Shown: one piece after another, positions 35,452-41,057 of the stretch
How positions within the stretch are numbered: position 1 is the first letter of the stretch
Layout: the number at the start of each line of letters is the position of its first letter
Assembly: GCA_918219625.1 (NCBI GenBank)
Contig: CAKJXT010000031.1
Coordinates: 1 to 41,057 of the forward strand
From: Bacilli bacterium
GTDB lineage: Bacteria; Bacillota_I; Bacilli_A; RF39; UBA660
Direction of reading: 5' to 3'
Length of the DNA: 41,057 nt
Notes under the pieces: generated by a model
What the model was told of the DNA's origin: nothing
Databases searched by the model: none
The model's input: the letters and a program-made list of their open reading frames with translations, nothing else
Program-made: the position numbers and the translations under genes

Positions 35452-36402
35452 ATGTTGAATTTTGAAAAACCTGTTTATAAGATAACTGATTATATTGAAG
35501 GTAATAATTATGGTAAGTTTGAACTTGAGCCACTTGAAAGAGGTTTCGGAACTACTTTAGGTAATGCTCTAAGAAGAGTTATGTTATCTTCTATGCCTGG
35601 TAGCGCTATTGTTGCATTTAAGGCTAATGGTGTTATGCATGAATTCACTACTATTGAGGGTATAGTTGAAGATGTAACTACAATTGTTTTAAACTTAAAG
35701 AGTATTGTTGTTAAAAATAATACTGATGAGGTTAAAAAGTTAACTTTATCTGTTTCAGAAGAAAAGACTGTAACTGCTGGTGATATAGTTACTGATGGGG
35801 ATGTTGAAATTATCAATCCTGATCAAGTAATTTGTACTGTTTCTAAGGGTGGTAAATTAGAAATGGAATTATTAGTTGCTAACGGTCGTGGATATGTTCC
35901 TTCAAATGAGAATAAATCATTTGTTGAAAATCAAAAGATTGGATTTATCCCTATTGATGCATTATATTCTCCAATTGAGAGAATTAGCTACGAAGTTGAT
36001 TCTGCTCGTGTTGGTCAAGATGCAAGTTATGATAAGTTAATTATGAATGTTCAAACTAATGGTTCTTTAAGACCTGAAGAGGCTATGGCTTTAGCTTCTA
36101 AGATATTAATTGAGCATTTAAATATAGTTACTAATTTAAGTGATATTGCTGATATGACTGGAATTATGAATGCTAAACAAGAGGATAGTAAAATGAAGAA
36201 GTTAGAAACTTCTATTGATGATTTAGATTTCTCAGTTAGAGCTTATAATTGTTTGAAAAGAGCTGGTGTTAATACACTTGGCGATTTAACAGAAAAATCA
36301 GAGTTAGAAATGATGAAGATACGTAATTTAGGTAAGAAGTCTTTAAAAGAAGTTATGGATAAGATTAAAGATATGGGGCTTAAATTCCGTGAAGAAGACT
36401 AG
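35452..36402 (+). CDS. rpoA: RNA polymerase alpha subunit
   Basis: 316-aa subunit. The N-terminal assembly domain has FGTTLGNALRRVMLSSMPG (about residues 32-50); the C-terminal domain, joined by a linker near residue 240, has LDFSVRAYNCLKRAGVNTLG and IRNLGKKSLKEV, the part that contacts UP elements. That fits the A-tract UP-like element before the S10 promoter. AAAGGAG precedes the start. Confidence 0.98.
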   Translation: MLNFEKPVYKITDYIEGNNYGKFELEPLERGFGTTLGNALRRVMLSSMPGSAIVAFKANGVMHEFTTIEGIVEDVTTIVLNLKSIVVKNNTDEVKKLTLSVSEEKTVTAGDIVTDGDVEIINPDQVICTVSKGGKLEMELLVANGRGYVPSNENKSFVENQKIGFIPIDALYSPIERISYEVDSARVGQDASYDKLIMNVQTNGSLRPEEAMALASKILIEHLNIVTNLSDIADMTGIMNAKQEDSKMKKLETSIDDLDFSVRAYNCLKRAGVNTLGDLTEKSELEMMKIRNLGKKSLKEVMDKIKDMGLKFREED

Positions 36403-36418
36403 TTAGGAGGTATTAATA

Positions 36419-36775
36419 ATGGCTTATAGAAAATTAGGTCGTACTAATAAACATAGAAGAAGTATGTTAGCTAATTTAACTAAGGACTTAATTATGAACG
36501 AAAGTATTCAAACAACTGAAACTAGAGCTAAAGAAGTTCGTAAGTTTGTTGATAAGATGATTACTTATGGTAAGGATGGTTCTTTAGTTGCTAGAAGAAA
36601 TGCACTTGCATTCTTACATAATGATAAAGAAACTGTTAAGAAAGTTTTTGATGATTTAGCTAAGAGATATGCAAACCGTAATGGTGGTTATACTAGAATC
36701 TTAAAGTTAAATGAAAGAAGAGGAGACGACGCTTTAGTTGTTATTCTTGAATTAGTAGAAGGAGATGCTAAATAG
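36419..36775 (+). CDS. rplQ: 50S ribosomal protein L17
   Basis: 118-aa protein, last gene of the operon. [20 protein letters not shown] and [20 protein letters not shown] are diagnostic. Its stop codon lies inside the operon terminator. In most Bacilli ecfA1 follows directly; here an accessory island intervenes. Confidence 0.98.
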   Translation: MAYRKLGRTNKHRRSMLANLTKDLIMNESIQTTETRAKEVRKFVDKMITYGKDGSLVARRNALAFLHNDKETVKKVFDDLAKRYANRNGGYTRILKLNERRGDDALVVILELVEGDAK

Positions 36776-36786
36776 CATCTTTTTTT
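36763..36786 (+). terminator. Rho-independent terminator of the S10-spc-alpha operon
   Basis: AGATGCT (36763-36769), AAAT loop, AGCATCT (36774-36780), T run to 36786. The right arm and downstream bases are copied after the next gene (see repeats). Confidence 0.88.
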
Positions 36787-36853
36787 GTTACATTTATGGT
36801 AATATTTTTGTTAAGTATATGTGTTTTGTTGTTTACATTTTTATTTGTAAAGT
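36768..36853 (+). repeat. Direct repeat copy 1 (86 bp), rplQ terminator and spacer
   Basis: Begins within the terminator stem of rplQ and runs through the AT-rich spacer to GTAAAGT. It matches 38156-38240 with about four mismatches and one T-run length change; 46 bp (36796-36841) are identical. The two copies flank the 411-aa gene in the same orientation. The rest of the spacer to 36927 is T-rich and shows no clear promoter. Confidence 0.85.
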
Positions 36854-36927
36854 CTTTTTTTTGTTTGCATTTTTCTTTTGTTTTTTTATTTTTTATGTTA
36901 AACTCTATTCAAAGGATGTGATTTTTT

Positions 36928-38163
36928 ATGGAAAATAATACAAAGAAAACAGTAGCAGGACTTACAGCTACAGGTTTAGCAGGTGCTGCAATTGGTGCGG
37001 GCATTACTGCTGCAAATATGCCAAACAAGAAAGTAGAATTGGATAATATTGATAATCCAGCAATTGTTACAGAGGATAATTCAAATAATGATGTTAAGGT
37101 AACAGAGGCTATTGCTAGTTTGACTGGTCAAACTACTACTAGTACTTCGTTTGGAACAACTGCTAGTACTACATCTACTCAAACAACTACTACAAGCATA
37201 GATGATTCTAGTATATATCAAGTAATGGATGTACCTCAATCTGATAATGCTGCTAAAACACAGACTACGGATAGTTTTACTGATGTTGATAATGAGTGTT
37301 ATAAATTGTTGATGGAAGCACATGAAGGGTTTCATTCATTTAACATTGATTATGAAGCTTTTGATTTAGCTGATGCTATTGAGATTAATTATGATGTTAA
37401 ATTTTCTCCAGAGCAAGATACTAGATATGCTTATTTAATGAGAGAAACATATCTGGCTTACTGCGATGCTATTGAAAGTTATACTCGTGGTGATGTGAGT
37501 TGTTTTAGAAAGCAATGTGCTGAAATTTTAAATGGAAAATTCTTGAATCTTGATGATTTGATTGATATCTTATCTATTAATATTAATACAGATGAGAAGG
37601 TAATTAACAATTCAAGAAATTATTCGATTTCTAAAGATGAATTAGTCATTGATGGTGTGCATGTTAAGGCCCTTTTTTCTAACTCTAGTTATGAGTATCG
37701 TGATATAATGAGTATTTTAAGTCAGTTTGATAGTGCGACGGTTTCTGAATTGAATTCTTTGAAAATATTACAGGTTCCATTAATGACTATTAGGGAGGCT
37801 ATTTCTCCAACCAGTTTTTGTTTAATATGCGATAACACTATCTATGAATATCGTAATGAACAGTTAGGTGAAACTTTTAATAATATTAATAAGTATTTTG
37901 CAGAAGGTACAGGTTTGGCTAGTTTAGGATATGAGGATAATGGTAATAGTTCGATGATTTATGGATATGATGCGTATGGTAATAAACAACCTGTTTCTAG
38001 AGAGTATGGTGATTATATGGATTTGTCTATGTATGTTCAAAACCTTTATCCTAGATATGAGAAATCTAAGGATGGTAGAGTAGGATATTTTGATGGTGAT
38101 ATGTTAAGAGATTATATAATTAGAATGGATGCAAAAATGAATAAGAAGAGTGCTACTAAATAG
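36928..38163 (+). CDS. Unrecognised exported or membrane-anchored protein (411 aa)
   Basis: The N-terminus (ENNTKKT then a Gly/Ala-rich hydrophobic stretch, residues 9-29) looks like an uncleaved anchor or export signal with glycine-zipper spacing. A Ser/Thr-rich low-complexity linker follows (about residues 65-93, runs of TTTS), then a ~300-aa domain without recognised motifs; it contains three or four cysteines and tyrosine-rich stretches such as YGYDAYGNKQPVSREYGDY. This is a surface-protein architecture of unknown role. AAAGGATG precedes ATG 36928. It is the only gene between the two ~86-bp direct repeats; its last codons and stop overlap copy 2. Confidence 0.72.
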   Translation: MENNTKKTVAGLTATGLAGAAIGAGITAANMPNKKVELDNIDNPAIVTEDNSNNDVKVTEAIASLTGQTTTSTSFGTTASTTSTQTTTTSIDDSSIYQVMDVPQSDNAAKTQTTDSFTDVDNECYKLLMEAHEGFHSFNIDYEAFDLADAIEINYDVKFSPEQDTRYAYLMRETYLAYCDAIESYTRGDVSCFRKQCAEILNGKFLNLDDLIDILSININTDEKVINNSRNYSISKDELVIDGVHVKALFSNSSYEYRDIMSILSQFDSATVSELNSLKILQVPLMTIREAISPTSFCLICDNTIYEYRNEQLGETFNNINKYFAEGTGLASLGYEDNGNSSMIYGYDAYGNKQPVSREYGDYMDLSMYVQNLYPRYEKSKDGRVGYFDGDMLRDYIIRMDAKMNKKSATK

Positions 38164-38173
38164 CATCTTTTTT
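38151..38173 (+). terminator. Weak terminator after the 411-aa gene, derived from the repeated sequence
   Basis: TGCTA (38151-38155), 5-nt loop, TAGCA (38161-38165), then TCTTTTTT. Only the right arm and T run are shared with the rplQ terminator; the left arm is supplied by the last codons of this gene. Confidence 0.5.
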
Positions 38174-38240
38174 GTTATATTAATGGTAATATTTTTGTTA
38201 AGTATATGTGTTTTGTTGTTTACATTTTATTTTGTAAAGT
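38156..38240 (+). repeat. Direct repeat copy 2 (85 bp)
   Basis: Second copy of 36768-36853, including the terminator right arm, T run and spacer to GTAAAGT. The identical core is at 38183-38228. Confidence 0.85.
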
Positions 38241-38244
38241 TTTA

Positions 38245-38269
38245 TTTTTGATTATTATATGATATACTT
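38245..38269 (+). repeat. 25-bp promoter-region repeat, copy 1
   Basis: A 25-bp sequence containing TTGATT, TATTAT and TATACT, identical to 38654-38678. It lies 23 bp before the 115-aa gene; TATACT (38263-38268) probably serves as a -10, but the -35 is not clear. Confidence 0.7.
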
Positions 38270-38292
38270 AAGTTGAAATAAGGAGGCTTTTT

Positions 38293-38640
38293 ATGGAAAA
38301 AAATAATATTGATTTTAATTCTAATAATAATAAAAAATATGAAAGGGAATTTGCTACGTCATTTTTAGTATTATTTGTATTACTTTTTTTAGGGTATTCT
38401 TTTTTGCTACCAAATTATAAAACTAATTATGATGTTGGACAATTTTTGGTTTTTATTTTTACTGGTGGAATTTTATTTTTTTTACTTGTACCTTTATTTT
38501 TTAATATCAGAGTGTGTATATTGTGTATTAAGAATTCAGTTAGAAATTATCTTAAGTGCTTTTTTGCTTTGTTGTCGTTATTTGTTATAATTTGTTATTT
38601 AATACTACTATTTATGTTTTTTGTTACTGTTGGTTTATAA
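38293..38640 (+). CDS. Small integral membrane protein (115 aa), unrecognised
   Basis: After a polar, Asn-rich N-terminus (about 20 residues) there are three hydrophobic segments: about residues 22-40 (SFLVLFVLLFLGYSFLL), 49-70 (QFLVFIFTGGILFFLLVPLF) and 86-113 (a long stretch ending FMFFVTVGL). No family is recognised. A strong AAGGAGG site precedes ATG 38293. It shares a promoter-region repeat with the next gene and begins with a similar MEK-N-N-type N-terminus, suggesting a common origin of the upstream regions. Confidence 0.68.
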   Translation: MEKNNIDFNSNNNKKYEREFATSFLVLFVLLFLGYSFLLPNYKTNYDVGQFLVFIFTGGILFFLLVPLFFNIRVCILCIKNSVRNYLKCFFALLSLFVIICYLILLFMFFVTVGL

Positions 38641-38653
38641 TATTTAATGTTTT

Positions 38654-38678
38654 TTTTTGATTATTATATGATATACTT
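38654..38678 (+). repeat. 25-bp promoter-region repeat, copy 2
   Basis: Identical to 38245-38269; ends 22 bp before ATG 38701, the same distance as copy 1 to its gene within one base. Confidence 0.7.
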
Positions 38679-38700
38679 TAATTATTAAAGGAGAGTTTCT

Positions 38701-39444
38701 ATGGAAAAGAAAAATAATATCGGTAATGGTATATTAGTTGTTTTGTTGTTTGTTGTTGTATGTTTTTTAGTTTATTATATTGTTATTGCTAATAAAGGTA
38801 AAAATAATAATGTTAGTGATGAACCTATTATTGAGGATAAAGTGAATCAGAGAGATACTAATGATAATTATGATGATGTGAATGATAATACCAATCAAGA
38901 ATTTGATAATGCTAATAGTCATCAAGTTAAGGATCTTTATGATTATAATGCTGGATACGTTTTAGATGATAACAATATTAAATTTGAAATTGAGTTAATT
39001 ATGGAAAAGTATTATACTACAGTTGATTTTAATATTAAATGTGGTGAAAAGGATATGGAGGATGTTTATTATCCTAATGAAGGTAGTATTTATCCTGATT
39101 ATATCAGATGTTTAGAATATAATAATGTTGAAGATTTAAAAAAATATTATAATTCGTTTTTATCGGAGAATTTTTACTCTAAAATGGTTGAGTTAAGCTT
39201 TATTGAGCATGATAATAAACTTTATTGTTTAGTTAGTCATACTGCGCCTTATACATATGAAAGAGGAAGCTTTGATGTTGGAGTTGTTAAAAAGAATGGC
39301 GATATAATTAATGCTACTGGTGTATATAAAACTGAAGAGAATGGATTATATCCAGAATATATTTTTGATGTAAAAATGAGATTTGTTTATAGTGATAATC
39401 ATTTAGTCTTAGATAAATATGATGATGAAATGAGAGATAATTAA
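38701..39444 (+). CDS. Unrecognised single-pass membrane protein (247 aa)
   Basis: Hydrophobic anchor at about residues 9-30 (GNGILVVLLFVVVCFLVYYI), a long Asp/Asn-rich linker (about 35-80), then a ~165-aa extracytoplasmic domain. The stretch LKKYYNSFLSENFYSKMVEL and the size of the domain faintly recall small extracellular IseA-like domains, but this is not enough to assign a family. AAAGGAGAG precedes ATG 38701. Same island as the 411- and 115-aa genes, and similar in layout to the two anchored proteins before the S10 operon. Confidence 0.68.
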   Translation: MEKKNNIGNGILVVLLFVVVCFLVYYIVIANKGKNNNVSDEPIIEDKVNQRDTNDNYDDVNDNTNQEFDNANSHQVKDLYDYNAGYVLDDNNIKFEIELIMEKYYTTVDFNIKCGEKDMEDVYYPNEGSIYPDYIRCLEYNNVEDLKKYYNSFLSENFYSKMVELSFIEHDNKLYCLVSHTAPYTYERGSFDVGVVKKNGDIINATGVYKTEENGLYPEYIFDVKMRFVYSDNHLVLDKYDDEMRDN

Positions 39445-39452
39445 ATATTAAA

Positions 39453-39478
39453 AAAGGAATATCGTTTGATATTCCTTT
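39453..39478 (-). terminator. Convergent terminator, stronger on the minus strand
   Basis: AAAGGAATATC (39453-39463), GTTT loop, GATATTCCTTT (39468-39478): an 11-bp perfect stem. On the minus strand it is followed by a longer T run (the A run at 39450-39455), so it terminates minus-strand transcripts well; on the plus strand it can end the 247-aa gene. Confidence 0.8.
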
Positions 39479-39481
39479 CGC

Positions 39482-39531
39482 GCTATATAATAGCCAAATT
39501 CTCGGCATTATACCGAATGTCCGCAAGGGAC
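39482..39531 (-). ncRNA. Three consecutive small hairpins downstream of the 45-aa ORF, unrecognised structured RNA
   Basis: In plus coordinates: GCTAT/ATAGC (39482-39486 with 39490-39494), TCGGCA/TACCGA (39502-39507 with 39511-39516) and GTCC/GGAC (39519-39522 with 39528-39531). The patch is clearly richer in G and C than its surroundings. On the minus strand it lies between the stop codon of the small ORF and the terminator, so it would form the 3' part of that transcript. It does not match tRNA, tmRNA, 6S or a riboswitch that I can recognise. Confidence 0.5.
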
Positions 39532-39669
39532 TCAATTTTTATCTGATTTAGGTGATTCTTCCCATTCAAGTGGGTAATCATCATTTTTAATTGTTTCTCC
39601 GGCTGTAAGAATAGGCATTTCTCTTTGAAAAAAATCGCTTGGAAATAGTGGTTCTTCTTTTTTTTTCAT
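39532..39669 (-). CDS. Small acidic ORF of 45 aa with consensus promoter, unrecognised
   Basis: Minus-strand ORF from ATG (39667-39669) to TGA (39532-39534). CGGAGG lies 11 nt upstream and a TTGACA/TATAAT promoter just before it. The peptide starts MKKKEEPLFPSDFFQREMP, continues LTAGETIKNDDYPLEWEESP and ends KSDKN; it is rich in Asp and Glu. No family is recognised. It lies directly downstream of a PemK/MazF-like gene on the same strand, so it could be an antitoxin-like partner, or the reading frame may be part of a regulatory RNA. Confidence 0.5.
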   Translation of the reverse strand: MKKKEEPLFPSDFFQREMPILTAGETIKNDDYPLEWEESPKSDKN

Positions 39670-39699
39670 TTATCCTTTTACCTCCGATTTCTATTTTAT

Positions 39700-39727
39700 A
39701 TTATACGCTATTTTTATACATTGTCAA
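39700..39727 (-). promoter_or_regulatory. Consensus promoter of the 45-aa ORF / structured RNA
   Basis: On the minus strand TTGACA (39722-39727), 16-bp spacer, TATAAT (39700-39705): both hexamers are perfect, the best promoter match in the window. Expected start about 39693. Confidence 0.72.
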
Positions 39728-39746
39728 CAGCAAATTAATTTCATTT

Positions 39747-40154
39747 TTATAAATTCGTTATTATTTTTTTTGTTTTATTTTTAATGTATAGTTTTAGTAT
39801 TAGTTGCACTAGTTTATTTAACAGTTCTTCGTTCATATGAGCTATTACTTTATATTCTATTTTTTTCTTTTTAAAGTAGTATAGTTCATCTCCTCTTATA
39901 TAACCTCCTTTTTGATTTATTTTTCTACCAACTATTTGTTCTTTATCGATTTCTAAATTACTTTCAATTTTTAATTTGTTTTTTCTGTGTTCTTCGTCAT
40001 GAAAACTACACATCATGTTCGAAACGAAATCATATGGGCATCCTTGTATATAATTTTTATTCTCATCAATAACAACAAATGAATGTCTTGGTATTATAAT
40101 TCCATTTTTATCTTTAAATTCTTTAACTACTATTATATCTCCTAATTTGCACAT
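39747..40154 (-). CDS. PemK/MazF-like family protein
   Basis: 135-aa minus-strand gene. The N-terminus CKLGDIIVVKEFKDKNG then PRHSFVVIDEN has the SH3-like beta-barrel look of PemK/MazF ribonucleases of a Firmicutes-specific subgroup; the middle YDFVSNMMCSFHDEEH and C-terminal YKVIAHMNEELLNKLVQLIL are, as I recall them, conserved in that subgroup. Catalytic activity as an mRNA interferase is not established. ATG 40154 is preferred, 6 nt after GGAAGGTG; a GTG at 40163 would add three residues. No classical antitoxin gene precedes it; a 45-aa ORF follows. Confidence 0.62.
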   Translation of the reverse strand: MCKLGDIIVVKEFKDKNGIIIPRHSFVVIDENKNYIQGCPYDFVSNMMCSFHDEEHRKNKLKIESNLEIDKEQIVGRKINQKGGYIRGDELYYFKKKKIEYKVIAHMNEELLNKLVQLILKLYIKNKTKKIITNL

Positions 40155-40225
40155 CTTTTTCACCTTCCTTTAAAATGGGGATGGTTATAAAATAGCACAT
40201 ATCTATCTTTAATTCAAACGAGTGT

Positions 40226-40378
40226 TTTTTAATATTTGTTTGTATATTTTTACAGATTTTTAATTTCTGTATATACCAATTTTTAATATTTGTTTTAATT
40301 ATTTTACTAATTTTTAAAATCTATATATTTTTCATTTTTTTTAATGTTGTTTTTATTGTAAAAAAAATCTATTTATAC
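40226..40378. repeat. Degenerate tandem AT-rich repeat, about three units of 54-58 bp
   Basis: The 16-bp string TTTTTAATATTTGTTT occurs at 40226 and again at 40280, and the following bases of the two units remain about 75% alike. A more divergent third unit starts near 40338 (TTTTTAATGTTG, later AAAATCTAT). The array fills the region between the PemK-like gene and ecfA, and its last unit contains the -35 of ecfA. No coding potential is seen. Confidence 0.5.
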
Positions 40379-40384
40379 TAAAAT
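40356..40384 (+). promoter_or_regulatory. Promoter of ecfA
   Basis: TTGTAA (40356-40361), 17-bp spacer, TAAAAT (40379-40384). The start codon is 20 bp downstream. An own promoter is expected since the island separates ecfA from the rplQ operon. Confidence 0.55.
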
Positions 40385-40403
40385 GTATATAGGGTGGTAG
40401 GTT

Positions 40404-41057
40404 ATGGATAATATGATTGTTATTAATGATCTTTGTTTTAAATATGACGATAATATTATTTTTAATAATTTTAGTTTATCCATAGAAAAAGGAAGATTTA
40501 CTACTATTCTTGGTAATAATGGAAGTGGGAAGAGTACATTAGTTAAAATATTATGTGGATTACTTGATTTTAGTGGTTCAATAAGGATTTGTGGTATAGA
40601 ATTATCTAAAAGAAATTTAAAGTCTATTAGAAGAAATATTGGTGTTGTTTTTGAGAATCCTGATAATTGTTTAATTTCTGAGACTGTTTTAGAGGATTTG
40701 GCTTTTCCACTTGAGAATTTAAATTTATCTCGTGATTATATTTATTCTAAGGTCGTTGAAGTTAGTAATTACTTAGGTATATCTCATTTACTTAATAAGT
40801 GTTCTCGTGATTTAAGTGGTGGAGAAAAGCAGCTTGTTAGTTTAGGGTGTGCTTTAGTTACTGGTCCTAAAGTGTTAATATTGGATGAAGCTTTATCAAT
40901 GTTGGATTTAAAGAGTAAGAAGAGAATTTTATCTATATTAAGGAAAATAAAAAAAGATTTTGGTGTTACTATTATTAATGTTACTCACGATATTGAGGAA
41001 AGTGTATATGGGGATGATATATTACTTATTGATAATGGTAATATTATTCTTCATGAT
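40404..41057 (+). CDS. ecfA: Energy-coupling factor transporter ATPase EcfA (3' end cut by window)
   Basis: ATP-binding subunit of an ECF vitamin transporter; 218 codons are visible. Walker A GNNGSGKST (about residues 34-42), Q-loop region replaced by VVFENPDN (the ECF-type FENPD, where most ABC proteins have FQ), signature LSGGEKQL, Walker B VLILDEALSMLD and switch VTHDIEE. FENPD is typical of EcfA1/EcfA2. GGGTGGT precedes ATG 40404. In Bacilli rplQ-ecfA1-ecfA2-ecfT-truA is standard, so ecfA2 and ecfT are expected outside the window. Confidence 0.93.
   Translation, partial: MDNMIVINDLCFKYDDNIIFNNFSLSIEKGRFTTILGNNGSGKSTLVKILCGLLDFSGSIRICGIELSKRNLKSIRRNIGVVFENPDNCLISETVLEDLAFPLENLNLSRDYIYSKVVEVSNYLGISHLLNKCSRDLSGGEKQLVSLGCALVTGPKVLILDEALSMLDLKSKKRILSILRKIKKDFGVTIINVTHDIEESVYGDDILLIDNGNIILHD

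Noticed and set aside
37081..37335. 84-aa minus-strand ORF within the 411-aa gene
   Set aside because: Reverse of the Ser/Thr-rich linker; no ribosome binding site or promoter.
36768..38240. Insertion sequence or transposon as explanation of the direct repeats
   Set aside because: No transposase or integrase, no terminal inverted repeats, and the repeats are 86 bp, far longer than usual target duplications; left as a repeat-flanked gene of unknown origin.
39482..39540. Possible tRNA or tRNA-like element in the G+C-rich hairpin patch
   Set aside because: No TTCGA-type T-loop, no acceptor stem pairing and no anticodon arm of the right size; only short local hairpins.
1..41057. CRISPR array
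   Set aside because: No regularly spaced identical repeats with unique spacers; the few repeats found are two-copy or degenerate tandem.

Overview
The window is a chromosomal segment from a very AT-rich, low-GC Gram-positive bacterium. It looks like a Bacilli/Erysipelotrichia/RF39-type or Mollicutes-related lineage, but the sequence alone does not fix the taxon. Supporting evidence: Gram-positive markers (SpoVT-like regulator, manganese pyrophosphatase, DUF951, ParAB), gene neighbourhoods that lie near oriC in Bacillus, AGGAGG or GGTGAT ribosome binding sites, and zinc-binding forms of S14, S18 and L36. UGA acts as a stop codon (secY and map end in TGA), so the genetic code is standard and not the Mycoplasma code. 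Nearly every gene is on the + strand.

Layout. 1-1469 (minus): 3'-truncated ppaC. 1566-8570: spoVT-like gene, metG, a 53-aa membrane mini-gene, tatD, a PrsW-like protease, rsmA, an AGCS symporter and ung, mostly separate short units with their own promoter and terminator. 8621-11938: tilS and ftsH. 12124-19741: parA-parB-mscS-DUF951-AbgT transporter, then ychF, a sugar nucleotidyltransferase and a GT-C glycosyltransferase. 19736-20851: rpsF-ssb-rpsR with a structured leader. 20852-22637: two unrecognised membrane-anchored proteins behind matching promoter-like boxes. 22673-36786: the fused S10-spc-alpha operon (rpsJ to rplQ, including secY, adk, map, infA, rpmJ and rpoA) with a leader RNA and no rpmD. 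36787-40403: an accessory island between rplQ and ecfA, normally neighbours in Bacilli. 40404-end: 5' part of ecfA.

The core genes cover translation, rRNA and tRNA maturation, secretion, membrane proteolysis and chromosome partition. Most non-operon genes use compact promoters (TTG-type -35, 17-bp spacer, TATAAT-like -10) and very short leaders. Several terminators are interleaved with the next promoter.

The most unusual part is the 3.6-kb island after rplQ. A 411-aa exported protein gene lies between two ~86-bp direct repeats that copy the rplQ terminator and spacer. Two further membrane-protein genes share a 25-bp promoter-region repeat. A minus-strand unit holds a PemK/MazF-like protein and a 45-aa ORF with a consensus promoter, followed by three tight hairpins and a terminator. 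I recognise no transposase, integrase, CRISPR array, rRNA or tRNA gene.
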